Positions 1 to 6,467 of a stretch of 10,294 nt of DNA are shown here, in pieces. The stretch's first letter is position 1; each line of letters starts with the position of its first letter. The stretch comes from CAZLCK01 sp964558235 (GTDB taxonomy: Bacteria > Actinomycetota > Coriobacteriia > Coriobacteriales > CADBOM01), in assembly GCA_964558235.1 (NCBI GenBank), contig CAZLCK010000053.1, positions 1 through 10,294 of the forward strand. The letters run 5' to 3'. The notes beneath the pieces were generated by a model. That model was not told the DNA's origin. It saw only the letters and a program-made list of their open reading frames with translations, and made no database searches. The position numbers were made by a program, and so were the translations under genes.

Positions 1-697
1 GCTCACGCGTGTTTTCGATCGAAAGCTTGTTGTTGATGCGATGGGTGACCAGATATTCATCTACAAGAATAAAGCGCTTGACCAAGGCAAGGGCAACAAA
101 GACAAAGAAGGCATCGTTGGTGCTGCGAAGCTCCTGGAAGCGCAGGCCATGCTCCTCGATGAAGCTGCGACGAAAGACCTTATCCCAAGGCCAGCCGAGG
201 CTGTAACGAAAGAGATATTCCCACAGATCATCCGCCGAATAGACCGTGTCTGGCTCAAGAAAGGCAACCGCCCAATCAAGCTTGTCCACATCCCCCGTCA
301 CATCATCGAGAAACCAGGCACGGCAGAGCACAATATCGCTTTGCTGCTCATCAGCCACCGACACCATGCGCTCAAGCATGGTGGGTTCAAAAAAGTCGTC
401 CGCATCAAGAAAGGCAAGATACTCGCCCTGCGCCACTTCGAGCGCTGCATTGCGGGCAGCACCGCCGCCCACATGCTTCCGCGCCAACACCTTCATGCGC
501 GCATCCGCTGCCTCATATTCGCGCAGTATTGCAAGGGATTCGTCACTTGAGCCGTCATCAACACAGATCAGCTCGAAATCGGTCAGCGTTTGGGTCAGCA
601 CGCTTTCCACACAGCGGCGCAGATATTTCTCCGCGTTGTAAACCGGAATGATCACGCTTACTTTTATGCCCGTTTCAGCTGTTGTTTTGCTGTTCAT
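1..697 (-). CDS. Family 2 glycosyltransferase, N-terminal 232 residues (continues past left edge)
   Basis: Translating the minus strand from the ATG at 697-695 gives an uninterrupted 232-codon frame that leaves the window without a stop. Residues 12-22 (VSVIIPVYNAE) are the nucleotide-binding opening of GT-A fold family 2 enzymes. Asp47-Asp48-Gly-Ser lies in the usual UDP-sugar binding region, 77-86 is the GGGAARNAAL segment, and Asp98-Ala-Asp100-Asp101 is the metal-binding DXD motif. Later positions include Trp171-Asp-Lys, often seen in bacterial surface-glycan transferases of this family. A Shine-Dalgarno AAGGAA (704-709) sits 6 nt before the ATG. By family knowledge the enzyme transfers a sugar from a nucleotide-sugar donor at the cytoplasmic face of the membrane, probably for a surface polysaccharide; donor and acceptor cannot be read from sequence. 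The gene is GC-rich, with mostly G or C in third positions (36 of 60 bases in 121-180), unlike the genes from 1432 on, which suggests acquisition by transfer. Family assignment is secure; the role is inferred. Confidence 0.9.
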   Translation of the reverse strand, partial: MNSKTTAETGIKVSVIIPVYNAEKYLRRCVESVLTQTLTDFELICVDDGSSDESLAILREYEAADARMKVLARKHVGGGAARNAALEVAQGEYLAFLDADDFFEPTMLERMVSVADEQQSDIVLCRAWFLDDVTGDVDKLDWAVAFLEPDTVYSADDLWEYLFRYSLGWPWDKVFRRSFIEEHGLRFQELRSTNDAFFVFVALALVKRFILVDEYLVTHRINNKLSIENTRE

Positions 698-983
698 GAT
701 TCATTCCTTCATTCTCGCGCGTTTGTCTCCACGCGCATGTCTCCGACATGTCAAGCATATCCATTATGCCCAAGATAAGCACAATCAAAACCCTCGCTCT
801 CTGTAGCTGAGGACGATATCAGCAACAAACGGCAGCGATTTCATGCAGCATCGGCAGCAAACAGCGTCCGCAGCACAAAGGAAGGTGAGGCTTTTAGTCA
901 CTGGCATCCAGAAAGCGTTTGCAGGTTACAAAGTTCCACATGGTTACCATGGCGGTGGCAATCACCTTCCAGATGATTTCTCC
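698..983. other. Intergenic stretch between glycosyltransferase and IS remnant
   Basis: No convincing gene is present. A short inverted repeat, CATGTC (736-741) and GACATG (745-750) separated by 3 nt, lies upstream of the glycosyltransferase and overlaps a perfect minus-strand TTGACA (749-754). The hexamer 17 nt further on (TGGAGA) is a poor -10, so a promoter is possible but not shown. An open plus-strand frame enters the IS remnant from an ATG at 843, but it has no ribosome binding site and no recognisable protein before about 984. Confidence 0.4.
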
Positions 984-1097
984 GCCGCCAAACTGCTCGA
1001 CGAATACATAGAGTTCTACAATGAAGAGCGCATCAAAAAGTCACTAGGATGGATGAGCCCTAACGAGTATAGAAGGAGCCTAGGTTTGGCAGCCTAG
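984..1097 (+). pseudogene. IS3-family transposase (OrfB) C-terminal fragment
   Basis: The last 37 codons before the TAG at 1095-1097 read AAKLLDEYIEFYNEERIKK followed by SLGWMSPNEYRRSLGL. The pattern of Tyr-Ile-x-x-Tyr-Asn-x-x-Arg-Ile followed by Ser-Pro-x-x-Tyr-Arg is the characteristic end of the DDE integrase domain of IS3-family (IS150-like) OrfB transposases. The complete protein has about 270-300 residues. The first two catalytic acidic residues and most of the rve domain are absent, and the frame before 984 does not resemble the family, so this is a dead remnant. It lies between a GC-rich glycosyltransferase and a tRNA gene and marks a past insertion and deletion. The family call rests on recognising the tail motif. 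Confidence 0.8.
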
Positions 1098-1126
1098 GTA
1101 TGTCCAAGAAAATGTCCACGCCCCCA
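1098..1126 (+). mobile_element. Probable right end of the IS3-type element
   Basis: Directly after the transposase stop come two copies of TGTCC (1101-1105 and 1113-1117), then a C-run ending in CCA at 1124-1126. IS3-family elements usually end in ...CA a few tens of bases after the OrfB stop, so this is the expected place for the right inverted repeat. The matching left end (starting TG and containing GGACA) is not in the window, so the boundary is only inferred. Confidence 0.4.
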
Positions 1127-1185
1127 GGTGTTGCGGTGAGTTTGAGAAGTTACCGTCTAAAAACCGATAATATCTGCTAATACGA

Positions 1186-1214
1186 TTGACCAAGTCGCAA
1201 CACATTGATAGACT
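1186..1214 (+). promoter_or_regulatory. Candidate promoter of tRNA-Lys
   Basis: A -35 hexamer TTGACC (1186-1191, 5 of 6 to consensus) and a -10 hexamer TAGACT (1209-1214, 4 of 6) are separated by exactly 17 nt. Transcription would start near 1221, about 12 nt before the mature tRNA 5' end. Identified by eye only. Confidence 0.45.
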
Positions 1215-1232
1215 GAAAAACCGTTGTGTAAA

Positions 1233-1308
1233 GAGCCGTTAGCTCAGTAGGTAGAGCAGGAGACTTTTAATCTCAAGGTCGGGGGTTCGATTCCCCCACG
1301 GCTCACCA
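1233..1308 (+). tRNA. tRNA-Lys (anticodon TTT)
   Basis: A complete cloverleaf can be drawn. The acceptor stem is GAGCCGT (1233-1239) with ACGGCTC (1298-1304). The D stem is GCTC (1242-1245) with GAGC (1254-1257). The anticodon loop is CTTTTAA (1264-1270) with anticodon TTT at 1266-1268. The T stem is GGGGG (1281-1285) with CCCCC (1293-1297) around TTCGATT. The discriminator is A1305 and the CCA end is encoded at 1306-1308. The anticodon stem has four Watson-Crick pairs, and its outermost pair is a G1259-A1275 mismatch (positions 27-43). The tRNA decodes AAA and, by wobble, AAG lysine codons. It lies just outside the argS-lysA-hom operon, on the opposite strand, and is flanked on its 3' side by octamer repeats. 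Confidence 0.97.
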
Positions 1309-1315
1309 TTTTTTT
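1309..1315 (+). terminator. T-tract after tRNA-Lys
   Basis: Seven consecutive T residues follow the encoded CCA directly. Together with the stable acceptor and T stems immediately upstream, this could end the tRNA transcript, but there is no separate hairpin. Confidence 0.35.
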
Positions 1316-1361
1316 CTACTTAAAACCCCAGACGAACCCTTATTTTTATCTTTTAAAACCC

Positions 1362-1409
1362 TGTCATCACTTGTCATCAGCAAAGAGTTTTGATGACAGA
1401 TTGATGACA
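1362..1409. repeat. Four TGTCATCA octamers in two inverted pairs
   Basis: TGTCATCA occurs at 1362-1369 and 1372-1379, and its exact complement TGATGACA at 1391-1398 and 1402-1409. Same-orientation starts are 10 and 11 nt apart, about one helical turn. The pairs can fold as a hairpin in either combination. Their place, 54 nt after a tRNA 3' end and 22 nt after the hom stop codon, allows two readings: arm-type or core binding sites left by a tyrosine-recombinase integrative element that used the tRNA, or a hairpin that ends hom transcription. Against the second, only a weak T-run (GGGTTTTAAAAG) follows on the hom strand. Confidence 0.7.
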
Positions 1410-1431
1410 ACTTTCGCCTGGCTCGAATTGA

Positions 1432-2712
1432 TTAATGAACAACACGGATAAGCTGTGGTTCGCTCACAATAACATTTGTCTTCATAATATCAACAATAGA
1501 ATCTTGGATCGCTCTCTCATTTGCAACATGAGTGATAACAACCAAATCGGTAGTACGTCCATCCCCACCGCGCTGAACAACAGATTTGATTGAGATCTCT
1601 AGCTTTGCAAAAATCTTTGCAATCTCAGCAAATACACCAGGCCTATCATAAACAGGAATGCGCATGTAATACTCGGTCGAAAGCCCATCCATTGGCAATA
1701 TCGGCAAAGATTCAGTACAAGTACAACCTCTAAAAACGGTTACCCCATCGGCTAAAAGTTTGGCAGTCTCAATAATGTCGCCCACAACGGCTGACGCAGC
1801 TGGACCCATTCCAGCTCCACCGCCATAAAACATTGTCTCGCCAACAAAATCACCAACGACAAAGATAGCATTAAAAGCACCATTAACACGGGAAAGCGGA
1901 TGTGTTTTGGAAATCATCGCAGGATGAACCCTAATTTCAATTCCCTCATCAAGCTTATTTGCGACAGCCAAAAGTTTGAGAGCATATCCCATCTCATTAG
2001 CAAAATCCAAATCAGCAGAGGTTATCTTCGAGATACCCTCGGTATGAACATCATCCATGTTTACACGACTGTTAAAACCAATAGATGCCAAAATAGCAAT
2101 CTTTGCAGCAGCATCAAATCCATCAACATCAGCCGATGGATTTGCCTCTGCATATCCAATGCGCTGAGCCTCACGCAAAGCCTCGTTATAATCCATATTA
2201 TCTTCAGCCATGCGAGTCAAAATATAATTAGTTGTACCGTTGATAATTCCAATAATCGAAGTTATCTCGTTAGCAACTAGTGAGTGCTTCATTGGACCGA
2301 TAATTGGAATACCGCCTCCAACAGAACCACCGAACTGAATGGAGACACCATTTTTGCTAGCAGCATCAAAGACCTCGTTACCGTATGTCGCAATAACAGC
2401 CTTATTCGCTGTTACAACATGATTTCCAGCACTTAGCGCCTCCAAAATCACATCTTTAGCAACACCGGTCCCCCCGATGAGCTCCACAATAATATCAAGA
2501 TCAGAATCACTGGCAACACTATGGACATCGGTTGTAAAAATATCCTCGACACCATGATTAACAGCCTTTGACCTACTTCTTGAAGCGATACGAGCTATTT
2601 CAATATCAACACCATGATGCTTTAGAAAGTCATCATGATGCTTGCGGATAATCTCGACAACTCCACCGCCAACAGTGCCTAATCCAATAAGTCCAATTTT
2701 GATCTTTTTCAT
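1432..2712 (-). CDS. hom: Homoserine dehydrogenase with C-terminal ACT domain
   Basis: This 426-residue protein reduces aspartate 4-semialdehyde to homoserine with NAD(P)H, the branch step toward threonine and methionine in the cytoplasm. The Rossmann nucleotide-binding loop GLGTVGGGV is at residues 10-18. The TANKA motif at 101-105, GGSVGGGIPI at 128-137 and GYAEANPSADVDGFDAAAK at 186-204 form the family signature, with Lys204 as the expected catalytic lysine. AGMGPAASAVVGDI (300-313) closes the substrate-binding domain. Residues from about 348 form an ACT domain (IPVYDRPGVFAEIA), which in this family usually mediates feedback control by threonine. Length is normal for the stand-alone enzyme; no aspartate kinase is fused. 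The ATG at 2712 has a GAGGA ribosome site 8 nt upstream (2721-2725). It lies 71 nt after lysA on the same strand and is probably the last gene of an argS-lysA-hom transcript. Confidence 0.96.
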   Translation of the reverse strand: MKKIKIGLIGLGTVGGGVVEIIRKHHDDFLKHHGVDIEIARIASRSRSKAVNHGVEDIFTTDVHSVASDSDLDIIVELIGGTGVAKDVILEALSAGNHVVTANKAVIATYGNEVFDAASKNGVSIQFGGSVGGGIPIIGPMKHSLVANEITSIIGIINGTTNYILTRMAEDNMDYNEALREAQRIGYAEANPSADVDGFDAAAKIAILASIGFNSRVNMDDVHTEGISKITSADLDFANEMGYALKLLAVANKLDEGIEIRVHPAMISKTHPLSRVNGAFNAIFVVGDFVGETMFYGGGAGMGPAASAVVGDIIETAKLLADGVTVFRGCTCTESLPILPMDGLSTEYYMRIPVYDRPGVFAEIAKIFAKLEISIKSVVQRGGDGRTTDLVVITHVANERAIQDSIVDIMKTNVIVSEPQLIRVVH

Positions 2713-2783
2713 TAATTGACTCCTCGAGTCATGGCTGAATTTGTCTAAAGACTCTTGCTTAAAAACATCTATATTTCTTACGC

Positions 2784-4157
2784 TTATTCGTCAACATCGC
2801 AAGCCATAAGATCGTCGTAAGTTTGTGGTCTTACAACAATCCTAAACTTGCCATCTCGAACAAAGGCAACGCCTGGACGCGTAATTGAATTGTAATTCGA
2901 TGACATAGTGTAACAATATGCACCGGTTGCAAAGATGGTAATAATATCGCCCTCTTCAACCGGTTGTATCGATGCATTGGTGATCAAAGTATCGCCAGAC
3001 TCACAATGCTTGCCGACAATAGTCACAACATCAGTACGTGGATAAAAGCCCTTATTTGCAACAATTGCCTCATATTTAGAGCCATAAAGCGCTGGACGGA
3101 TATTATCGCTCATTCCCCCATCGACTACTGCATAGGTTCTAATCCCTGGAATCTCCTTGACGGCACCGACCTTATAGCATGTAACGCCCGCATTCGCAAC
3201 GATCGATCTACCAGGCTCAACAGCAACTAAAGGCATTGGGAAATTTAAAGCCTCGCACTTCTTATTCATATAAGCGCCAATACGTTGAGTAAATTCCTCA
3301 ATTGTTGGTGGTTGATCATCCTTGCAATATGCAATTCCAAGGCCGCCTCCCAAATCAATTTCCTCGGCAATATAACCAAGCTCATCTCTAACCTTGCAAG
3401 CAAAATCGAGTAAAACATCGATCTCTTTGTCATACGACTCAAGGTTAAAGATTTGAGAGCCTATATGAGACATAAAGCCCTTAAGTTTTAAGTTATCAGA
3501 ATCTAAGATAGCCCTAATTGCCTCCATGGCTTCGCCATTTGAGATGCTTACACCAAACTTCGAGTCTTCCTCACCAGTTTGAATATAGCTGTGAGTGTCA
3601 GCATGCACACCTGGACGCAAGCGAATCATAACCTCTGGCTCGCAATCGAATAGTTCAGCCAAAATATCGATTTCCCCAACTTCAGAGATCGAATCAATAA
3701 TGATGCGTCCAACACCGGCCATCAAAGCCTCTTCGATCTCTACCTTAGACTTATTATTTCCGTGCATTACGATGCGCTCAGCTGGAAAACCGGCTGCTAG
3801 AGCAATGGCTAGCTCACCTCCGCTACAGACCAAGAGATTGCAACCCTCTTCATCAACGATCTTAACCATCGCTTTGCAAATAAATGCCTTAGCAGCATAG
3901 CTAACTCTGCTCTTACTAAATTCCTTAGCCATGCAATCGCGATATTGCGCAAGGCGATTGTGTAAATGTTCCTCATCCATGATGAAAAGCGGAGAGCTTG
4001 TGGTCTTAGGTAGTTTTGAGGCATTCACGCCACCAATCCAAAGATGTTTCTCATGAATATCCGAAGCATCGATCTTGGCAGTTAGAGGCCAAACATTGGA
4101 TAATTCTTCGGCCTTAATTCCATCTCCTTGTGTAGGTGCCGCTGCATGTTCACTCAT
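2784..4157 (-). CDS. lysA: Diaminopimelate decarboxylase
   Basis: The product decarboxylates meso-diaminopimelate to lysine, the last step of lysine synthesis, using pyridoxal phosphate. With the ATG at 4157-4155 it has 457 residues. Lys90 in SYAAKAF is the cofactor lysine of this fold-III (alanine-racemase-like) family. The barrel continues with HGNNKS (132-137), the histidine of SHIGSQ (230-235), the phosphate-binding GGGLGI (270-275) and EPGRSIV (314-320). The C-terminal domain supplies CESGD (385-389), whose cysteine is catalytic at the dimer interface, and GAYCYTMSSNYN (412-423). The N-terminus is about 30-40 residues longer than in many homologues, with a polar leader before PLTAKI. A GTG at 4175 would add 6 residues, but the ribosome site lies inside that extension, so the ATG is preferred. 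The gene is 30 nt after argS, so co-transcription is likely. It feeds protein synthesis and, in species with lysine cross-links, peptidoglycan. Confidence 0.96.
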   Translation of the reverse strand: MSEHAAAPTQGDGIKAEELSNVWPLTAKIDASDIHEKHLWIGGVNASKLPKTTSSPLFIMDEEHLHNRLAQYRDCMAKEFSKSRVSYAAKAFICKAMVKIVDEEGCNLLVCSGGELAIALAAGFPAERIVMHGNNKSKVEIEEALMAGVGRIIIDSISEVGEIDILAELFDCEPEVMIRLRPGVHADTHSYIQTGEEDSKFGVSISNGEAMEAIRAILDSDNLKLKGFMSHIGSQIFNLESYDKEIDVLLDFACKVRDELGYIAEEIDLGGGLGIAYCKDDQPPTIEEFTQRIGAYMNKKCEALNFPMPLVAVEPGRSIVANAGVTCYKVGAVKEIPGIRTYAVVDGGMSDNIRPALYGSKYEAIVANKGFYPRTDVVTIVGKHCESGDTLITNASIQPVEEGDIITIFATGAYCYTMSSNYNSITRPGVAFVRDGKFRIVVRPQTYDDLMACDVDE

Positions 4158-4163
4158 CTTATG

Positions 4164-4170
4164 CTCCTTT
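4164..4170 (-). promoter_or_regulatory. Ribosome binding site that fixes the lysA start
   Basis: On the minus strand AAAGGAG ends 6 nt before the ATG at 4157-4155. It sits within the codons that would follow the alternative GTG at 4175-4173, so it can serve only the ATG. Confidence 0.8.
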
Positions 4171-4187
4171 GTCACTAATTAACTTAC

Positions 4188-5846
4188 TTACATTCTTTCC
4201 GGAGCGCTAACGCCAAGCATGCCCAGTGCACAGGCAAGCACGCTTCTCGCGGCATCCGAGAGATAAAGTCTTGCATCACTTAAGGCTTTATCTTTAATTA
4301 TTACCTGACAATTGGTGTAGAACTGATGATAAGTTGCTGCCAAAGACTCAATATAGTGAATCAACCTAAATGGGGCCAAATCCCTAGCTGCAGATTCAAC
4401 GATTTCGCCAAACTCTGACAACCTTCTACAAAGCTCAAGTTCAGATGGATCTATTAGAAGCGAAAGATCGGCATCTTCATTAACTGGTCTTTCAGCCCTT
4501 CGCAAAATTGAGCAGATACGAGCATGAGCGTACTGAACATAATAGACTGGATTTGAAGAATCCTGCTTTTTAGCAACTTCAATATCAAAATCGATTGGCT
4601 GATCAGCTGACTTAGACAACATCATATACTTTGTTGCGTCAGCTCCGACCTCTTCTATAAGCTCTTCTAAAGTAACCATCTCACCAGTACGTTTTGACAT
4701 TCGTACAGGCTCACCATCTCTAAATAGATTAACCAACTGACCAAGCAAAACATCGAGTTTGCCACCATTGTCAAGCGCGTCCATTGCACCCTTGATACGC
4801 GCAACATAACCATGATGATCTGCGCCCAAAATATCGATAACCCTATCAAAACCACGTGAAAATTTATTGAAGTGATACGCGATATCAGGCAAAAAATAGG
4901 TATATGAACCGTCAGATTTTACAAGTACGCGATCTTTATCATCACCAAATTTTGTTGTTTCAAACCAGAGCGCATCCCCATCTTTGTACGTAAGACCGGC
5001 TTCGGAAAGCTTATCCAAAACTTTGTCGATATCTGATTTGCCACTACCATCTTTATGATACAAAGACCTCTCAGAAAACCAATTATCAAAATAAACACCA
5101 ATGCTATTAAGCACGGCCTTCATATGTTCAAGCATCATCTTATATGCAAGCTCTCGAAAATGAATAGAGCGTTTCTCATCGGGCAGCTCCATCCATTTTT
5201 GACCATCTGCATCAAAGATCATCTGAGCAATAGTCGTTATATAGGATCCACCATAGCCATTTTCTGGCATAGGAGCATCAACACCACAGAGCTTCATATA
5301 TCTTGCGTCAATCGAGAGAGCAAAATTGTCCATCTGAGCCCCAGCGTCGTTGATGTAGAACTCACGCTGAACTATCCAGCCAGCATGCTCTAACACATTG
5401 CAAAGCGCATTTCCAAGTGCTGCCCACCTGCCATGTCCAACATGCATAGGACCAGTTGGATTTGCACTAACAAACTCAACCTGAACCCTTTTTCCCTCCC
5501 CTAGATTGCACCTGCCAAAATCACTACCAAGCTTTCTGGCTTCAATAGCAACGCTATGTAGTGCAGATGGGGTTAATTTTAAATTGATAAAACCGGGACC
5601 AGCGATCTCAACAGATTCAATAAAATCGCCAACTTCAATGTCTTTAGCAATAGAGTTGGCGATATCACGTGGATTCATCTTCGCTTGTTTAGCAAGCTTC
5701 ATCGCAATAGAGGTTGCCCAATCACCATGCTCTTTTTCACGAGGACGTTCAATCGAAGGATCTATTGCACAATCAACAGAGATATCGCCTCGCTCAACTG
5801 CGGCTTCAATAGCATCCGATACAATCTTTGCGATTTTGTCTCGCAT
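4188..5846 (-). CDS. argS: Arginyl-tRNA synthetase
   Basis: The enzyme charges tRNA-Arg with arginine in an ATP-dependent reaction in the cytoplasm. Its 552 residues match the usual class I ArgS length. The N-terminal Add-1 domain covers about residues 1-110. The class I signature appears as SANPTGPMHVGHGR, with HVGH (135-138) standing for HIGH. GADHHGY (341-347) lies in the catalytic domain, and RMSKR (382-386) is the KMSKS-type loop. From about 430 (SNPVYYVQYAHAR) the DALR anticodon-binding helical domain runs to the C-terminal Met. A TAG stop lies immediately before the ATG in frame, so the start cannot be earlier. The nearest ribosome site, AAGGAG (5859-5864), is 12 nt away, longer than at the neighbouring genes. 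It is the first gene of the argS-lysA-hom group, with 30 nt to lysA, and is transcribed divergently from the NfeD-like gene. Confidence 0.97.
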   Translation of the reverse strand: MRDKIAKIVSDAIEAAVERGDISVDCAIDPSIERPREKEHGDWATSIAMKLAKQAKMNPRDIANSIAKDIEVGDFIESVEIAGPGFINLKLTPSALHSVAIEARKLGSDFGRCNLGEGKRVQVEFVSANPTGPMHVGHGRWAALGNALCNVLEHAGWIVQREFYINDAGAQMDNFALSIDARYMKLCGVDAPMPENGYGGSYITTIAQMIFDADGQKWMELPDEKRSIHFRELAYKMMLEHMKAVLNSIGVYFDNWFSERSLYHKDGSGKSDIDKVLDKLSEAGLTYKDGDALWFETTKFGDDKDRVLVKSDGSYTYFLPDIAYHFNKFSRGFDRVIDILGADHHGYVARIKGAMDALDNGGKLDVLLGQLVNLFRDGEPVRMSKRTGEMVTLEELIEEVGADATKYMMLSKSADQPIDFDIEVAKKQDSSNPVYYVQYAHARICSILRRAERPVNEDADLSLLIDPSELELCRRLSEFGEIVESAARDLAPFRLIHYIESLAATYHQFYTNCQVIIKDKALSDARLYLSDAARSVLACALGMLGVSAPERM

Positions 5847-6076
5847 CTATGTTTTTCGCTCCTTATTTAAGATTTTATTCACAAATGTTTAGTATACTTA
5901 CAACGACCATTTGATTGTTTGTCTTAAAGGCTAACTAAAGTATTACATCGGAATCTGGCCTTTTAAGTATTGCTTTGGTATTTTTCCCACTAGCATTTAA
6001 TTAACAGAAGCTTTTAAAAGGTCTTATATTGAGTACTTAGCTTACTTAGGCTTGATTTCGGGATAAGGAGAAAACG
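5847..6076. other. Divergent intergenic region between argS and the NfeD-like gene
   Basis: This AT-rich spacer of 230 nt holds promoters for both directions. For argS, TATACT on the minus strand (plus positions 5891-5896) is a good -10, but no clear -35 lies 16-18 nt upstream of it. Because AGTATACT is a palindrome, the same site could also read to the right. The better plus-strand promoter is listed separately. No T-box leader is recognisable: there is no specifier-type structure or antiterminator motif in front of argS. Confidence 0.45.
6001..6030 (+). promoter_or_regulatory. Candidate promoter of the NfeD-like gene
   Basis: TTAACA (6001-6006, 5 of 6 to the -35 consensus) and TATATT (6025-6030, 5 of 6 to the -10 consensus) are separated by 18 nt. 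A start near 6037 would give a leader of about 40 nt before the TTG at 6077. Confidence 0.5.
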
Positions 6077-6397
6077 TTGCCTCTATTTGCAGATATCCTT
6101 CCAGCAATAGTTTGGTTTGTTATCACGGCTATCTTTATTGTGGCTGAGTTCATCTCTGTTAAGTACTTTTTACCTGTTGCAATGGGAGCTGGCATAGCAG
6201 CTATTGCAACATTTTTTTCACTTTCGATCTTTGGCCAGGTCATTGTTTTTGCAATAGTTTGTGTACTTGGATATCTATTTTTTAAGCCAAATAAACGTTT
6301 TGATAATATAAACGATCGCAAAAGCAACTATAGCGATGATGATTTTGATGAGTGGAAAACTGACGAAGAGAAAACTAGCGAAAAAACTCAAGACTAA
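6077..6397 (+). CDS. NfeD-like membrane protein, short form
   Basis: This 106-residue protein has three hydrophobic stretches, about 7-28, 31-48 and 50-68. The second is FLPVAMGAGIAAIATFFSL, and GQVIVFAIVCVLGYLFFKP is at 53-71. This layout, ending in a Pro that closes the last segment, resembles the membrane domain of NfeD proteins, which partner with SPFH (stomatin/flotillin-like) proteins in membrane organisation. After residue 71 the protein is polar and strongly acidic (SDDDFDEW and DEEKTSEKTQD) and lacks the soluble OB-fold domain usual in NfeD; length stops short of the typical 140 or more residues. The start is a TTG with a strong AAGGAG (6065-6070) 6 nt upstream; no ATG suits. No SPFH gene lies next to it. 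The membrane location is well supported, the NfeD family assignment moderate, and the function unknown. Confidence 0.75.
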   Translation: MPLFADILPAIVWFVITAIFIVAEFISVKYFLPVAMGAGIAAIATFFSLSIFGQVIVFAIVCVLGYLFFKPNKRFDNINDRKSNYSDDDFDEWKTDEEKTSEKTQD

Positions 6398-6430
6398 CTT
6401 TAGCTAATCTATAAAGATTTAATCTAACCA

Positions 6431-6459
6431 TTATCAATAACTTTTTAAACCACTATCGT
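6431..6459 (+). promoter_or_regulatory. Possible promoter placing the MBL-fold gene on a leaderless transcript
   Basis: TTATCA (6431-6436, 4 of 6) and TATCGT (6454-6459, 4 of 6) are 17 nt apart. Transcription would start at about 6466-6468, at the ATG itself, and no Shine-Dalgarno sequence precedes that ATG. Both hexamers are imperfect, so this is tentative. Confidence 0.3.
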
Positions 6460-6467
6460 ATCTAGAC

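Noticed and set aside
41..550. Open frame of 169 codons on the plus strand
   Set aside because: It lies antisense to the glycosyltransferase, whose family motifs are unmistakable; the GC-rich composition keeps the opposite strand open. The same applies to the other frames in 1-780.
843..983. N-terminal part of an apparent 84-codon gene beginning at 843
   Set aside because: No ribosome binding site and no similarity to the transposase it runs into; only the part from about 984 is recognisable, so the upstream part is probably fused by chance.
5847..5960. T-box or other riboswitch in front of argS
   Set aside because: The leader is AT-rich and lacks a recognisable conserved T-box motif or a terminator/antiterminator pair.
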